A stretch of 64,000 nt of DNA from Phosphitispora fastidiosa (GCF_019008365.1 NZ_JAHHUL010000013.1:53153-117152), one strand, 5' to 3'; numbered from the stretch's first letter, positions 19,014 to 29,071 are shown. The notes: generated from the letters alone by a model not told the origin. Made by a program: numbers and translations.

Positions 19014-19856
19014 TTACACAATACTGTCCATAATCTCTGAAATCGTCCGGCAGATATCTTCAAACGAAATGTCGTCGGCATAAGAAAATTCTCGCTGGTA
19101 ACGCTGCCAGAAATCCATAAGCCGGGAACTGTTTTTGATCTGCTCCATAATGGTTTTATGCCGGGACAGCACGTCCTGGCTACCCCGCTTTGTTGCAGTC
19201 TGCTTAAGCGCCTGCTTTAAAACTGCCGGATCACATTTAGTCCATCGAAGGTTATGTAAGATATAAATGTCGTAAAAATCTCTCGGGCGAGTGTTGGCTT
19301 CATTTCTGGACAATATGGTCTCCAGCTTTTCAGCCAGTATGGTTTCAAGATTGTATGCCAGCACCGAAACAGACCGCTTGTCAAACATAAGGCGAAAAGA
19401 GTATTCAACCTCTCTCGGCGTGATCTTGTCCCCGGTGGTGACATCGACCGTCAAGGGAACCTTGAGGGGCGGGTAGTCGGCGGATAAGCTGACACGGATG
19501 CCCGGATAATCGTCGCCCTCCCTGATGTCCGCTGTGCGCAGAACCGAAAACTTCACATCATCTGCAACTTCGATTTTGCAGATATCATTAAAGACTGCCG
19601 ATATGGATTCATTGGTAAGGTCCATTCCTTTTATGGTGGTGTCCAAATCCATTGTCGCTCGTGTATCAAGTCCTACGATGGCGGCGATCAGAAATCCGCC
19701 CTTCAGGACAAAGTTGTTTTTATAGCGCGATAGCGAAATCCGTTCAAGCAGCCGCTCCATCATATAGTTCTGCATGACAATCTGAGCCGATATATTCTTT
19801 TCCGCAGCCTGCTTTTTAATCAGCGCCTTTAGCTGCATTGGGTTATTTGTAATCAC
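19014..19856 (-). CDS. abiEii: AbiEii/AbiGii-family nucleotidyltransferase toxin
   Basis: Toxin of the type IV AbiE abortive infection system, a nucleotidyltransferase. 280 residues from GTG 19856, which overlaps the abiEi stop as GTGA; GGAGGT lies just upstream, so the longer frame is rejected. NTase motifs: FVLKGGFLIAAIVG and RATMDLDTTIKG (Gly pair and DxD); later YNLETILAEKLETILSR and RPRDFYDIYIL are typical of the family. Related toxins modify tRNA or nucleotides; the target here is unknown. It lies in a defence-gene remnant between two hydrolase repeats. Confidence 0.88.
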   Translation of the reverse strand: MITNNPMQLKALIKKQAAEKNISAQIVMQNYMMERLLERISLSRYKNNFVLKGGFLIAAIVGLDTRATMDLDTTIKGMDLTNESISAVFNDICKIEVADDVKFSVLRTADIREGDDYPGIRVSLSADYPPLKVPLTVDVTTGDKITPREVEYSFRLMFDKRSVSVLAYNLETILAEKLETILSRNEANTRPRDFYDIYILHNLRWTKCDPAVLKQALKQTATKRGSQDVLSRHKTIMEQIKNSSRLMDFWQRYQREFSYADDISFEDICRTISEIMDSIV

Positions 19857-20443
19857 AGCAGCACCTCCATATAAGTCAGTATCCTTGCCTTGACCCGCAG
19901 CTGTTCGGCATATCCAATCAGCTTGGATATATCTTTGTTCTTCGAAGCGGTATAGGCTTTCATGGCCTGATTGATATTCTGAATGTCGGATTTGTTTTTT
20001 ACAATATCGCAAAGGGTACGCTCGATGTCGTATACTTTTAGAGTGTGGCCAGCAGGAGAAACGATGTCTGTAATGCCTAATCCATAAAATTTTGGCAGAA
20101 CAACCTTAGCCGTGATATTTTGTTTTTTAGCATTGCCCGTATTATATCCATGCGGGAATGTCATGTTATAGCGGTGCGGAGTACGGTCTGTCATGCCGTG
20201 CAGATATAACGCTGTTTCGTGAGAATAAATGCCTTTCGAGAAGCGATACTGGAGAATAAATAATTCATCCTCCCAAACCTCCGGCAGAGCATAAACGCCC
20301 CGGTCAACTCTTACAACAGCTCCGGCATCCGTCATCTCAGATAGGCATCGCCTTGGGATTCCAGCGTCAGTAACTTGTTCCGACGTTATAAAGCCGTTGT
20401 TTTCTGCCAGCATTTGATTAATGATTTGCCCGTTGTCCGTCAT
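19853..20443 (-). CDS. abiEi: AbiEi antitoxin / transcriptional repressor
   Basis: 196 residues from ATG 20443 (MTDNGQIINQML) after GGGGGTGATG. An N-terminal winged-helix domain (FITSEQVTDAGIPRRCLSEM) is followed by GVYALPEVWEDELF and YSHETALYLHGMTDRTPHRYNMTFP, the AbiEi signature. It blocks toxin action without direct binding in characterised systems and represses its own operon by binding inverted repeats, which are visible upstream at 20467-20513. It is four-base coupled to the toxin gene. Confidence 0.88.
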   Translation of the reverse strand: MTDNGQIINQMLAENNGFITSEQVTDAGIPRRCLSEMTDAGAVVRVDRGVYALPEVWEDELFILQYRFSKGIYSHETALYLHGMTDRTPHRYNMTFPHGYNTGNAKKQNITAKVVLPKFYGLGITDIVSPAGHTLKVYDIERTLCDIVKNKSDIQNINQAMKAYTASKNKDISKLIGYAEQLRVKARILTYMEVLL

Positions 20444-20466
20444 GACATCACCCCCTTTTTTCATGT

Positions 20467-20513
20467 TGTACATTTATGCTTCAAATTATACATTATTGTA
20501 GCATGAATGTACA
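20467..20513 (-). promoter_or_regulatory. abiE promoter and inverted-repeat operator
   Basis: TGTACATTTATGC (20467-20479) and GCATGAATGTACA (20501-20513) form a near-perfect inverted repeat around a minus-strand TATAAT. It matches the operator layout known for AbiEi and shares TGTACAT with the operator of the toxin-antitoxin pair at 17592. Confidence 0.65.
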
Positions 20514-20836
20514 GAAAAATTTGGTTAAGTGTAGCGATGTCCACCTGCCGCAGGGGGTGAGTGCAGTTGTTGAAACGGTTTACCGGTCATCCTAATTATC
20601 AGCGATGACTACTACTACCGGGTAGAGACAAACTCTGTGGGATTTCGGAGGCGAATTTAACCCCAAACAGGCTATGTAGCACTGAAAACACCAGAAGATT
20701 AGCAAGGTACGATAGACCGGGCAAAACGGAGACCAGAGCCTTTTTGAGAAAACGGCCTAATGACATGCCAACAGATAAATTAACCTTTCGGTCATTGGTT
20801 AGAATTGACGAGGTAAGGCTAAACCGGGAAAGTATT
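20514..20836. other. Gene-free spacer
   Basis: About 320 bases between the abiE promoter and the next reading frame. I see no open frame, tRNA or clear repeat. Given the transposase debris beyond it, this is probably degenerate mobile-element sequence. Confidence 0.4.
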
Positions 20837-21271
20837 TTAATAAAAGGGACAACAGCTTGGTATTGACTTCTTCAAAAGTATTGGATATACCGTCTTAGCG
20901 GAAACCAAGCCGGGACGAGAGTTAAGAATATCAACTAATTCATCCCAGCAAAGGTGGTCATCAACTCTAAGACAGACTGCTTTTTCAACAAATTCACTTA
21001 GCATGCTACGAAAAGGCCACAGGAAATTTGGCAATAAAGATATGGTCCTGTCCTGATCTTCGGATTTGTTTTGATTCTGACATAAATATCCGTAAATTGG
21101 TATCAGCGACTCAGAATTGCCGTCAACAGCCCATCTCTCATAATGTTTGTGGCGATGGGGCTTGCAAGTGCCACAAATGGGACAATAATCAAAAGGAAAA
21201 TCAGGAGATTTTTTACCATAAAGATATAAATAGTCTTTGACAGACGCCCCCAGGAAAGTTATTATAACCAT
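20837..21271 (-). pseudogene. DUF6431-like transposase-associated fragment
   Basis: 144 residues with CPICGTCKPHRHKHYERWAVDG near residue 30 and TISLLPNFLWPFRSMLSEFV, resembling the N-terminal zinc-binding and DNA-recognition part of DUF6431 proteins, which occur with insertion-sequence-like genes in Clostridia. The second cysteine pair expected before the SLLP motif is degraded (YLCQNQNKSEDQ), and no transposase catalytic domain follows, so this is likely decayed. Confidence 0.5.
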
Positions 21272-21306
21272 AGAAACAGGACTCCTTAGAGTTCTGTTTA
21301 CAGGAG

Positions 21307-21489
21307 ATGAGCTTTCGGGGGGCTGCCAGGACGTTGACTGAAAGCTCTTTTATTTTGCTCCCAGCAAACAAGGAAATTATGCCAAGTCCTGATTCGATTA
21401 ACTGGCGGAAATATCCTTCAATACCGACAAATATTTTGGTCAAAGTTGCGGTTTTGCCGACACCAAATGTGGGTGCTAACAATATTTAA
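21307..21489 (+). pseudogene. Possible transposase remnant
   Basis: A frame with SFRGAARTL and later PSPDSINWRKY recalls the helix-turn-helix region of some insertion-sequence transposases (all-against-all style SFR...PS..SI..W). It breaks down after about 45 codons. The opposite strand is also open. Low confidence. Confidence 0.3.
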
Positions 21490-21611
21490 AATAACGGCTG
21501 TACGTCATTCTAAATATGGCGAATTTGCCACAATAAAAAATAAAATGGGACAAGTAGTATCTGTAAACTTTCAGGAGTTTTGTCGAATTCTCGACTGATT
21601 AATCATTGCAT

Positions 21612-21639
21612 TTGTTCGCATCTCCGCATACAATATAAT
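21612..21639 (+). promoter_or_regulatory. Promoter of the HTH/methylase pair
   Basis: TTGTTC (21612-21617), 16-bp spacer, TATAAT (21634-21639). Confidence 0.5.
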
Positions 21640-21669
21640 TAGATTATTTTGGAAATTGAGGTTTCTGAC

Positions 21670-21849
21670 GTGAGTTCATACATAAGTGTAAAAGATGCCG
21701 CTCAAAAATGGGGATTGTCAGACCGACGTGTACAAGTTTTGTGTTCTCAGAAGAGAATAGAGGGAGCATTTAGACTGGGTAATGCATGGGCTATACCTGC
21801 TGATGTAAAAAAACCAGATGATCAGAGGAAAAACCGAAATAAATGCTAA
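21670..21849 (+). CDS. Small helix-turn-helix protein
   Basis: 59 residues from GTG 21670 (MSSYISVKDAAQKWGLSDRR). A MerR/excisionase-type winged helix: ISVKDAAQKWGLSDRRVQVLC then GRI-type wing (EGAFRLGNAWAIPAD). TTG 21649 is in frame but lies only 10 bp from the -10 box. Homologous small proteins often precede restriction-modification genes in Clostridia; a regulatory role on the methylase downstream is inferred. Confidence 0.72.
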   Translation: MSSYISVKDAAQKWGLSDRRVQVLCSQKRIEGAFRLGNAWAIPADVKKPDDQRKNRNKC

Positions 21850-21974
21850 GCTAGCATACCGGTTATTTCACTTTATCATGTTTATCGGATCGCTTTGGTT
21901 ATAGCATCGTTGGAGGGTACTACAATGCAACTGCGTCTTGAGAAACTGGGCTATAGCATAAGGAGTCATATAGA

Positions 21975-24282
21975 ATGAATAGTATACTTAACAGCATATT
22001 TACCGCGCTACATATTAAACCTGAAAATGGATTAGCAGTTGAAGATTCGCTTTCTGATATGACAACATATCAGAGATTATTTTTCAAGCAAGTACAGGAG
22101 AAAGTCGGAGTTGATGCTGTATATTTTCTGCGCGATTCAGACGGAATTGCTAAGATTCCACTGATCTATTTTTCAGCTATGGATAAATATGATCCAGATG
22201 AGGTGGCGACTTTACATCGGTTAGCATGGAATCTTGGTGAGGCCCCTTTATTGTTTATAGTAACACCGAATGAACTAAAAATATTTAACAACTACAAAAC
22301 ACCTCGAAAAAAAGATGGGAGTTTGGATCCAAAAGCGGGCTTAATAGAGACAATAAAGCTTGCGGATGATTTAGAGTCACAACGCCAGCAATTGGTGCAT
22401 TATAATCGTATTCAGCTCGAAAGCGGAGATTTCTGGCGCACAAGCAAGACTCGATTCGACAGTAAAGCACGAATTGATGCAACGCTGATGAATAATCTAA
22501 AAATTATGCGTAGCACTTTGATTAAGCAAATTAAAAAGAGATTAGATGAGGAGCAACAACAATCAGTTAATATTGTTGCTATAGTGCATGGTTTGCTTAG
22601 CCGTTCTATTCTGATCAAATATCTGGAAGAGAGGAAAGACTCAAACAAGAACTCAGTCTTTCCTGCTGGGTTTTATGCACAATTTTTTGACAAGGCAGAG
22701 TGCTATACTGATATTTTAATGAGCAAACATGCAACGTACAATTTATTTAATTGCTTAGAAGAAAAGTTTAATGGTGATATGTTGCCATTAGTTGCTGACG
22801 AATTAGACATTGTGTGCGAAGACGATTTAAGAACTCTACGCCTGTTTTTGTTAGGGGATACAGAACTGACAAGTCGGCAGATTGCTTTATGGCCTCTGTA
22901 TAGCTTTGATGTCATTCCTATTCAGCTTATTAGTAGTATTTATGAGTTGTTTTTTCATTTGTCAGATAATGAAGATGATAAAGGTACTTACTACACACCT
23001 CTTCATCTAGTAGATATGTTGATGGATGAAGTATATCCTTGGGAGGGTACATTTTCACCAACTACTTTTTTGGATCCTTCTTGCGGTTCTGGTATTTTTT
23101 TAGTTGAAGCTTACCGTAGATTGGTTTGCAGATGGATGAGAAGTAACAATAGAACAGCAATTTCCAATAATGAGTTAACTGAGTTGCTGGAAAAATGCAT
23201 ATTTGGAGTTGACCTTAATGGAGAAGCCGTTCGGGTTGCTTCATTTAGTTTAAGTCTTGCTATGTGTGATTTTCTTGACCCCAAAAGTATATGGGATTCT
23301 CTTTCTTTCCCAGGATGCAACGTTTAATGCCAAAGATTACGATATAATAATAGGAAATCCTCCTTGGCAAAGCCAAATGACTGAACTGGCTGAGCAATAT
23401 ATTAATGACCATAAGAAAATTGTAGGAGACAAGCAAATAGCCCAGGCATTTTCATTGAAGTGTTCTAGTACTTGTAAAGAAAATGGAATTGTTTGCTTGC
23501 TAATGCCAAGCAAAGGTTTTCTTTTCAATCGCTCCAGCAAAAGCAAAAAGTATCGGGCAGACTTCTTCAATGATAATACTGTTCTGGTAATAATCAATTT
23601 TTCTATATATAGGAAATTTCTCTTTGATCATGCCAGCGGCCCTGCTGTGGGGGTTATTTATACTCCAAGGAAAAGCAGTGATAATAACCCTATCTTTTAC
23701 TGTACCCCGAAGCCGCTCTACACAATAGAAGACATGAGGAAATTTACTATTGAACCTAATGATATCTGTAGAATTCCAAGAGACATAGTAAACGATGATC
23801 GTATTTGGAAAATTGCAATGTGGGGTGGGCCTAGAGATCTTGAATTGATAGATAAAATGCAGAGTAGTTTCTATACACTTCAAGTGTTTGTAGATCATTT
23901 TAAGATGAAAAGCGCCGAAGGCTATAATGTCGGTAATAAGGCTAAAATATGTGACGACTTTTTGGGAATGCCACACATAACAGTGGATAATTTTGCCGAA
24001 TTTTATATTGATAAAGATTGTTTGCCAGAAGTAGATTTTAACAAATTTCAAGTATCTACTGATAAAAATCGCGAAGTGTATAAGGCTCCCCATTTAATTA
24101 TTAAGCAAAGTCACAGGAAAACTCACTTTCTATCTGCCGTATTAGATTATGATGCTCTCTTTAATCATAGCTTTTTGGGAATACATGGAGATATAAACTT
24201 ATTGAAGTATATAAGCCTTATCGTAGGTTCGAAAGTATTCTCATATTACCACTTAATGACGAACAGAAGGTGGCCCGCTTAA
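21975..24282 (+). pseudogene. Eco57I-type restriction-modification methylase, frameshifted and truncated
   Basis: Two overlapping frames form one protein. The first (21975-23327) has an N-terminal nuclease/helical region, GTYYTP (motif X) and FLDPSCGSGIFLVEA (SAM-binding motif I). The second (23257-24282) continues with DYDIIIGNPPWQSQM (catalytic NPPW). The switch falls near 23310-23320 (TTTCCCAGG), a one-base shift. The C terminus stops early after SYYHLMTNRRW, where relatives continue with target recognition. It is probably inactive unless the shift is programmed or a sequencing error. N6-adenine specificity follows from NPPW. Confidence 0.8.
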
Positions 24283-24703
24283 GATTATCATCTACCGTTG
24301 ATTTTCCACAGTTGTGTGATGCTGCTCTATCTCTAAGGGATAATCCAACATCGTACTTTAACCTGAGTATTTCTCCTGACTTTTGACATGTCCAGCATCC
24401 TCATTATTGGCCTCCCTTCAAGCTTAATACTTGAAGGTTACCAGTTAATTTGTCAGCTCGACAAGGTGTCCGGATTATACCGTTATGCTATCCGGATGTT
24501 TCCGAAATCAGTGTCCGAATGTCGCTGAAATACGCAATAGACTGAGTGAAGGAAGTAAAGAGATTATCGCAGGTAGCATTGACACTGCTGTTGAAGTAAC
24601 GCGAAGACAGAGGAGATGACTACGTAAACAGTATACTTCTAATTATACTAATTGCAGGAACAGAATAGATGGCATCTTTTTTCACCTAACTTCTCATATT
24701 GCA
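24283..24703. other. Degenerate mobile-element sequence
   Basis: No intact gene. It holds decayed 3' methylase sequence and, around 24490-24540, a stretch (GGATGTTTCCGAAATCAGTG) that recalls the terminal region of IS21-type elements. The IS assignment is a weak impression. Confidence 0.3.
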
Positions 24704-24966
24704 TATAAGTCAAGGGATTCCAGCCATTGAGGCAGGAATCCCTTGTTTAATTTATTCTTCCGTTTCAAATTCAGCATTAGAAATGTGCTTATACACCTCT
24801 CTGCTGATTGTGGATTGTTCGATGGCTACAGCGAAATGCCCACCATTTTCGAAACTGAGCAAGCGTGCACCCGGAATGGTGGAAGATGTAAAGACAGCAT
24901 TCTGATACGGCTGTAAGGTGTCATCCTCAGCATGTACGACCAGTGTCGGTGTGCGGATTCCGGCAA
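24704..24966. repeat. Direct repeat, right copy (hydrolase 3' end)
   Basis: Matches 18446-18704 apart from scattered substitutions and a 4-bp indel. Together the copies bracket about 6 kb of defence and transposase genes. Confidence 0.85.
24714..24742 (-). terminator. Terminator of the hydrolase gene
   Basis: GGGATTCC and GGAATCCC form a perfect 8-bp stem 9 bases past the hydrolase stop. The left repeat copy has a decayed version of the stem. Confidence 0.55.
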
Positions 24967-25711
24967 TTCGCTCATTGGGTAAAGCAGCGTAGTGATCAAA
25001 AGCGGCACCTGACTTGCGCAGCGCTGCAGGGTTCATATAATCAATGACTTGATCCATTACTTTTATTTGTTCCTGGCTGAGGGTTGCTATCACTTCTTTG
25101 TTGGCCCCCATCAACTGCATAATCTGTTTCTTAAACAGGTTTACCGAAACCCAATAAGGAAAGTCTCTTTGCATTAGATTTGACAACATCTTGCCTTGTT
25201 TTATTCCCTGTTTTCCCGCTTGTTCGGATACATTTGTTGCTCCGGCGGAGATGAGAGTAAGGGAAGAAACCCGGTCAGGATGAAGCAGTGCAAAAAGAAG
25301 TGCTGAGGGACCGCCGGCTGAAAAGCCAATCACGGCAGCTCTTTCAACTTTGAGATGGTCTAACAACTTTGCATATGCATGAGCCTGATCATCATAAGTG
25401 GCCCCCTCCGGTAAACTTGACCCCAAATAGCCAAAACGCGAAGGTGTAATGCATCTAAACTTTTCGCCTAATACAGTACGGGCAAGCAGTTCTCCCTGGT
25501 CATAACCGCCACCACCTCCATGGATTACTAAAACATCAGGGCCAACTCCACCTTCGGTATATTCAAGATTGCCATAAGATGTAGCGATAATACTGCTCTT
25601 CCCTTGGACACGATCATAAGATACTTGCATATCTCCTTGATATTTCACCCAAATCAGAAATGTTGAAACAATTAATATACTCACTGACAGAACTATTATT
25701 TTTTTCTTCAC
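24752..25711 (-). CDS. Alpha/beta hydrolase with N-terminal membrane anchor
   Basis: 319 residues. Residues about 3-21 form a signal-anchor (KKKIIVLSVSILIVSTFLIW). Oxyanion region LVIHGGGGGYDQG, nucleophile elbow VIGFSAGGPS (about residue 137), acid in VVHAEDDTL and histidine in GGHFAVAIE complete a Ser-Asp-His triad. The substrate is unknown; the anchor suggests action at the outer face of the membrane. Its last ~71 codons are duplicated at 18490-18704. Confidence 0.85.
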   Translation of the reverse strand: MKKKIIVLSVSILIVSTFLIWVKYQGDMQVSYDRVQGKSSIIATSYGNLEYTEGGVGPDVLVIHGGGGGYDQGELLARTVLGEKFRCITPSRFGYLGSSLPEGATYDDQAHAYAKLLDHLKVERAAVIGFSAGGPSALLFALLHPDRVSSLTLISAGATNVSEQAGKQGIKQGKMLSNLMQRDFPYWVSVNLFKKQIMQLMGANKEVIATLSQEQIKVMDQVIDYMNPAALRKSGAAFDHYAALPNERIAGIRTPTLVVHAEDDTLQPYQNAVFTSSTIPGARLLSFENGGHFAVAIEQSTISREVYKHISNAEFETEE

Positions 25712-25816
25712 TGTTATTTACACTCCTATCGAACACTTTTTGACTTCATAGAATGGGCTACACAGGCTGTCCCAAGAATAATACTGACAGTATGGAAAGC
25801 AAAGGCACCCCAGAGT

Positions 25817-26023
25817 TCATTTATCCAGTGCAACTTCCTTAACAACTTTTAGAGTTAGTCCCAGATTATAGATTTGGTTTATTGTGGCATGCAGTGAAGC
25901 CTGGTCAAATTTTCGGCACGTAATTTTAGTTTCCCCACCGGGCAAAAACTCCAGTTCAATTTCTGCCAACCCTCGAAGCCGCCGTTTATCAATATGCCCG
26001 AGTACAACAATTTCATAGTTCAT
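25817..26023 (-). CDS. Small hypothetical protein (68 aa)
   Basis: MNYEIVVLGHIDKRRLRGL and onward, an alternating strand-helix pattern with a Gly- and charge-rich turn (FLPGGETKITCR), ending in a helix and strand. GAGGAGGT lies at good spacing before the ATG. No family recognised; the shape suggests a small alpha/beta (ferredoxin-like) fold. It lies between the hydrolase and a MalT-like regulator, all on the minus strand. Confidence 0.6.
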   Translation of the reverse strand: MNYEIVVLGHIDKRRLRGLAEIELEFLPGGETKITCRKFDQASLHATINQIYNLGLTLKVVKEVALDK

Positions 26024-26134
26024 TAATACCTCCTCCTCACATTGCTATATATTATTTATAACTCATGGGAGGTTAGGTTGTAACCTAACCAAAGTTCAGG
26101 TATCGGGTTAGGTTTTTGTAATTTTTCATATACA

Positions 26135-26252
26135 GGGAGGGGCAGATATGTTCCAAAAGGCGGTCTGATATCCGCCAGTCCAAGAGCGCGTATGCGCGAT
26201 TGGGTAACTGGCTGAATCGTTGCCGACCTGGAGGAATATATCTGCCCCTCTC
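26135..26252. repeat. 118-bp inverted-repeat element (possible MITE)
   Basis: Ends GGGAGGGGCAGATATGTTCC (26135-26154) and its complement at 26233-26252 form a 20-bp stem with two G.U-type positions. Inside are GGCGG/CCGCC, GCGC/GCGC and CCAGT/ACTGG stems. A related end sequence occurs alone at 63517-63537. It lies between two minus-strand genes, 16 bp past the regulator stop. Confidence 0.6.
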
Positions 26253-26267
26253 ATGGTTTAGATAAAT

Positions 26268-28910
26268 TTAAATAATCTTCAGTTCCTTTGCTTTATTGAC
26301 AGCCTGGGTCCTGTTTTTCACTCCGAGTTTTGCGTATATATGGTTAGTATGCCACTTGACCGTTCCTAAACTAATGTAGAGCTTACCGGCAATTTCTGTA
26401 TTTGGTAACCCGGTGGCAACTAACTTTAAAACTTCTAACTCCCTTTCACTGAGGGGTTCTGCCAAACCACCGGCTGTGTTAATCCCTGAGACCAAACGGT
26501 TTAAGTTTAATTCCGAGTGAAAGTCCTCAATCAGGCTGGTAACGAACTCCGGAGCAGTGTCCGGTACTAAAGGCAGCAGGTGTAAAACCTGCTCTCCCTC
26601 TTGCAGAAAAGACCGGCGGTAGTTATGCGGGGCCGCGATGTTGACAGCCTCCCGGAGCTTCATCTTTGCGCTATCTGCATTGCTTAACGCATCATATAAA
26701 ATAGCCTGCAAAATCAAAATACTAATCAAGCGCCCGTTCCGCTGACCCTTGCGTGAGAAATTCTCCAGCCTTACCAGGAGAGCTTCTGCTTTCTGCCAGA
26801 GGTTTTTGGTCATCAGGAAGCGTACAAAGACCAGGTAGGACTGTTCCTTTAATGAAGTAATCTCACCCTCCGGGGATAATTCGCTTCTCATAATCCAATC
26901 TTCGACCCATTGTACATCACCTGCAGCAAGTTTGAATTCTGCAAGAAGCGCCTCAAATCTCAGGGTAATAATGGGCAAACCTGCGGATCTGGCGCTATTA
27001 AGAGCGTTTTGAATTACAGCTGAAGCATCTTCCTGGCTTCCCTGCAAGGCTTTGATTTTGGCCAGAGTTCTTTCCCCATCTCCGCCGAAGATATTGTGCA
27101 TTGCCAGCCTTCGGCTGGTTTCGATTCCTCTGAGCACACTTTCTTCTGCCAATTCAATCTGATTAGACTCAAAATAAAAGACAGCCAGAGGGATGTTAAG
27201 AATTCCTGCCGCCGGCAAAGGCCTGTTTTCGGTGTTCTTAACTGCCAGCATATCCAGGCATAATTGAATTGCATACTGCAAATCGCCCTGGATATAGTAA
27301 TTATAAACCAAATCCATTGTTACGGTACAAATGGATAAGGTGTATCCGAACTGCCTGCTAATCTGCAATGCCTCTTTGAAGGCATCGGTGGATCTCTCCA
27401 AATAACCTCTGCTTCTCAGAGACTGAGCCAATGCCACCAGAGCAAAAACCTTCAACCCAAGGTCCTGTTTGCCCATCAGCCCTATAGCCTCCTCTGCCAG
27501 TTCTATGGTCATTTTATCTTCGCGAATATTTGCGAGCCAGGCTTCCAGTGTTTTAACCCTTCCCAAGCTCAACCTGTCTGTATTTTTTATTTGCTTAAAA
27601 TCTTTTACATAAGAACAGGCCTGTTCAATTTGGGACAGGAGAAAATGGGCACAGGCTTTGGTCGAACAAAGCTCTCCGTCCTTGCGGACAAGGTTTTCAC
27701 CTATACATTCCAACCATTCGATAAGAGTATATAAGTCTCCCCTGATAATGCTCTGACTGAGTTGTCCCTTTATTAAGCCGACCGCTTTCTCCTTATCTCC
27801 GGCAGCTAAAGAATGTTCTATGGCTTCATTTTGATAACCGTTACCTTCATACCATTTAGCAGCCTTTTGATGTAAAACTGCTTGTTGCTTTGCCCCTAAC
27901 TCTGTACGGAGGAAATCTGCGAACAGGTGATGATAGCGATACCATTGACGCTCTTCATCCAGAGGAATCAGAAAGAGGTTGTTTTGTTCCAGGTTTAGCA
28001 GGATATTCATACTGTCTTTTCTGTTTGTCAATTCATTACATAAATCAGCACACAGCCGGTTTAATATTGCTGTGCTGCAAAGAAATTCTTTGACTTCATC
28101 CGTTTGCAGGTGAAAAACTTCATCAAACAGGTAGTCTATGACAAACCTGTGGCTTCCCCTAAACCGGTCAATAAACTCCGCTATCCCCTGGTCCTCTCTG
28201 CCGCGGAGGGAAAGGGCTGCCAGTTGGAGACCGGCAATCCATCCCTCGGTTCTGGTCTTAAGGGAAACAATGTGCTCCGTTTTTAAACTGAGCTGCATAG
28301 TTTGAGCAAAAAATGCCCTCGCCTCTTCGTCAGAGAACCTTAAATCATTTACCCGGACCTCTGTCAGCAGACTTCTCACCCGCCACTTTCCAAGGGGCAG
28401 AGGAGGGTCGAGACGCGAAATAATTATTATATGAAATAACGGCGGACAATTCTCAATCATGAATTCTATAGTCCGGTGCAGATAATCATTAGTAATCATA
28501 TGATAATCATCTATTGCCAAAACTGACGGGCTATCCATACATACCAATCGGTTAAGCAGCAGTGTTGCTATAATCTCGGGAGTTGGCAGCTGCGGGGATT
28601 CTATCAGGCTGCTGATGTCCTGGTCAAACCCTTTCAAGATGCTCTTTAGTGATGCAATAAGATATGTGAGGAATCGCTTTGGGTCATTGTCCCCGGAATC
28701 CATGGAAACCCAGGCACATTCACGGTTAACGGTTTTAAACCATTCTGTAACTAATGTTGTTTTGCCATACCCTGCCGGGGCGGAAACCAGCGTAAGTTTG
28801 CCTCCCAGCTCTATCCCTTCAGAGATTTTGCGAATCAATAAGGAGCGAGAGACCGTATTGGGCCTTGATGCCGGTAAAAACAGCTTTGTTTTTAGGATCG
28901 GGCTTAACAA
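26268..28910 (-). CDS. MalT-like LuxR-family regulator (LAL type)
   Basis: 880 residues. An N-terminal STAND NTPase has Walker A SAPAGYGKTTLV and Walker B SVLAIDDYHMI; the centre is a helical repeat (TPR/MalT-like) sensor region; the C terminus is a LuxR helix-turn-helix (LSERELEVLKLVATGLPNTE, then LGTVKWHTNHIYAKLGVKNR). Start TTG 28910 after AAGGAG. Such proteins are ATP- and inducer-dependent activators; the inducer here is unknown. No obvious target operon is adjacent. Confidence 0.88.
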   Translation of the reverse strand: MLSPILKTKLFLPASRPNTVSRSLLIRKISEGIELGGKLTLVSAPAGYGKTTLVTEWFKTVNRECAWVSMDSGDNDPKRFLTYLIASLKSILKGFDQDISSLIESPQLPTPEIIATLLLNRLVCMDSPSVLAIDDYHMITNDYLHRTIEFMIENCPPLFHIIIISRLDPPLPLGKWRVRSLLTEVRVNDLRFSDEEARAFFAQTMQLSLKTEHIVSLKTRTEGWIAGLQLAALSLRGREDQGIAEFIDRFRGSHRFVIDYLFDEVFHLQTDEVKEFLCSTAILNRLCADLCNELTNRKDSMNILLNLEQNNLFLIPLDEERQWYRYHHLFADFLRTELGAKQQAVLHQKAAKWYEGNGYQNEAIEHSLAAGDKEKAVGLIKGQLSQSIIRGDLYTLIEWLECIGENLVRKDGELCSTKACAHFLLSQIEQACSYVKDFKQIKNTDRLSLGRVKTLEAWLANIREDKMTIELAEEAIGLMGKQDLGLKVFALVALAQSLRSRGYLERSTDAFKEALQISRQFGYTLSICTVTMDLVYNYYIQGDLQYAIQLCLDMLAVKNTENRPLPAAGILNIPLAVFYFESNQIELAEESVLRGIETSRRLAMHNIFGGDGERTLAKIKALQGSQEDASAVIQNALNSARSAGLPIITLRFEALLAEFKLAAGDVQWVEDWIMRSELSPEGEITSLKEQSYLVFVRFLMTKNLWQKAEALLVRLENFSRKGQRNGRLISILILQAILYDALSNADSAKMKLREAVNIAAPHNYRRSFLQEGEQVLHLLPLVPDTAPEFVTSLIEDFHSELNLNRLVSGINTAGGLAEPLSERELEVLKLVATGLPNTEIAGKLYISLGTVKWHTNHIYAKLGVKNRTQAVNKAKELKII

Positions 28911-29071
28911 ATTTTCTCAACTCCTTAAGGCAATGATTAATTTCTTTTTTCTACACACCCGTGGTTTTCCCCTTCTATCTCCGTTGACTTGGAGCTGGCG
29001 TGGTCAGGAAAACAGTATTTGGTTTCCGGTAATTGACAAGATGAGATAAGGAAATTATAATGAAACATGAA

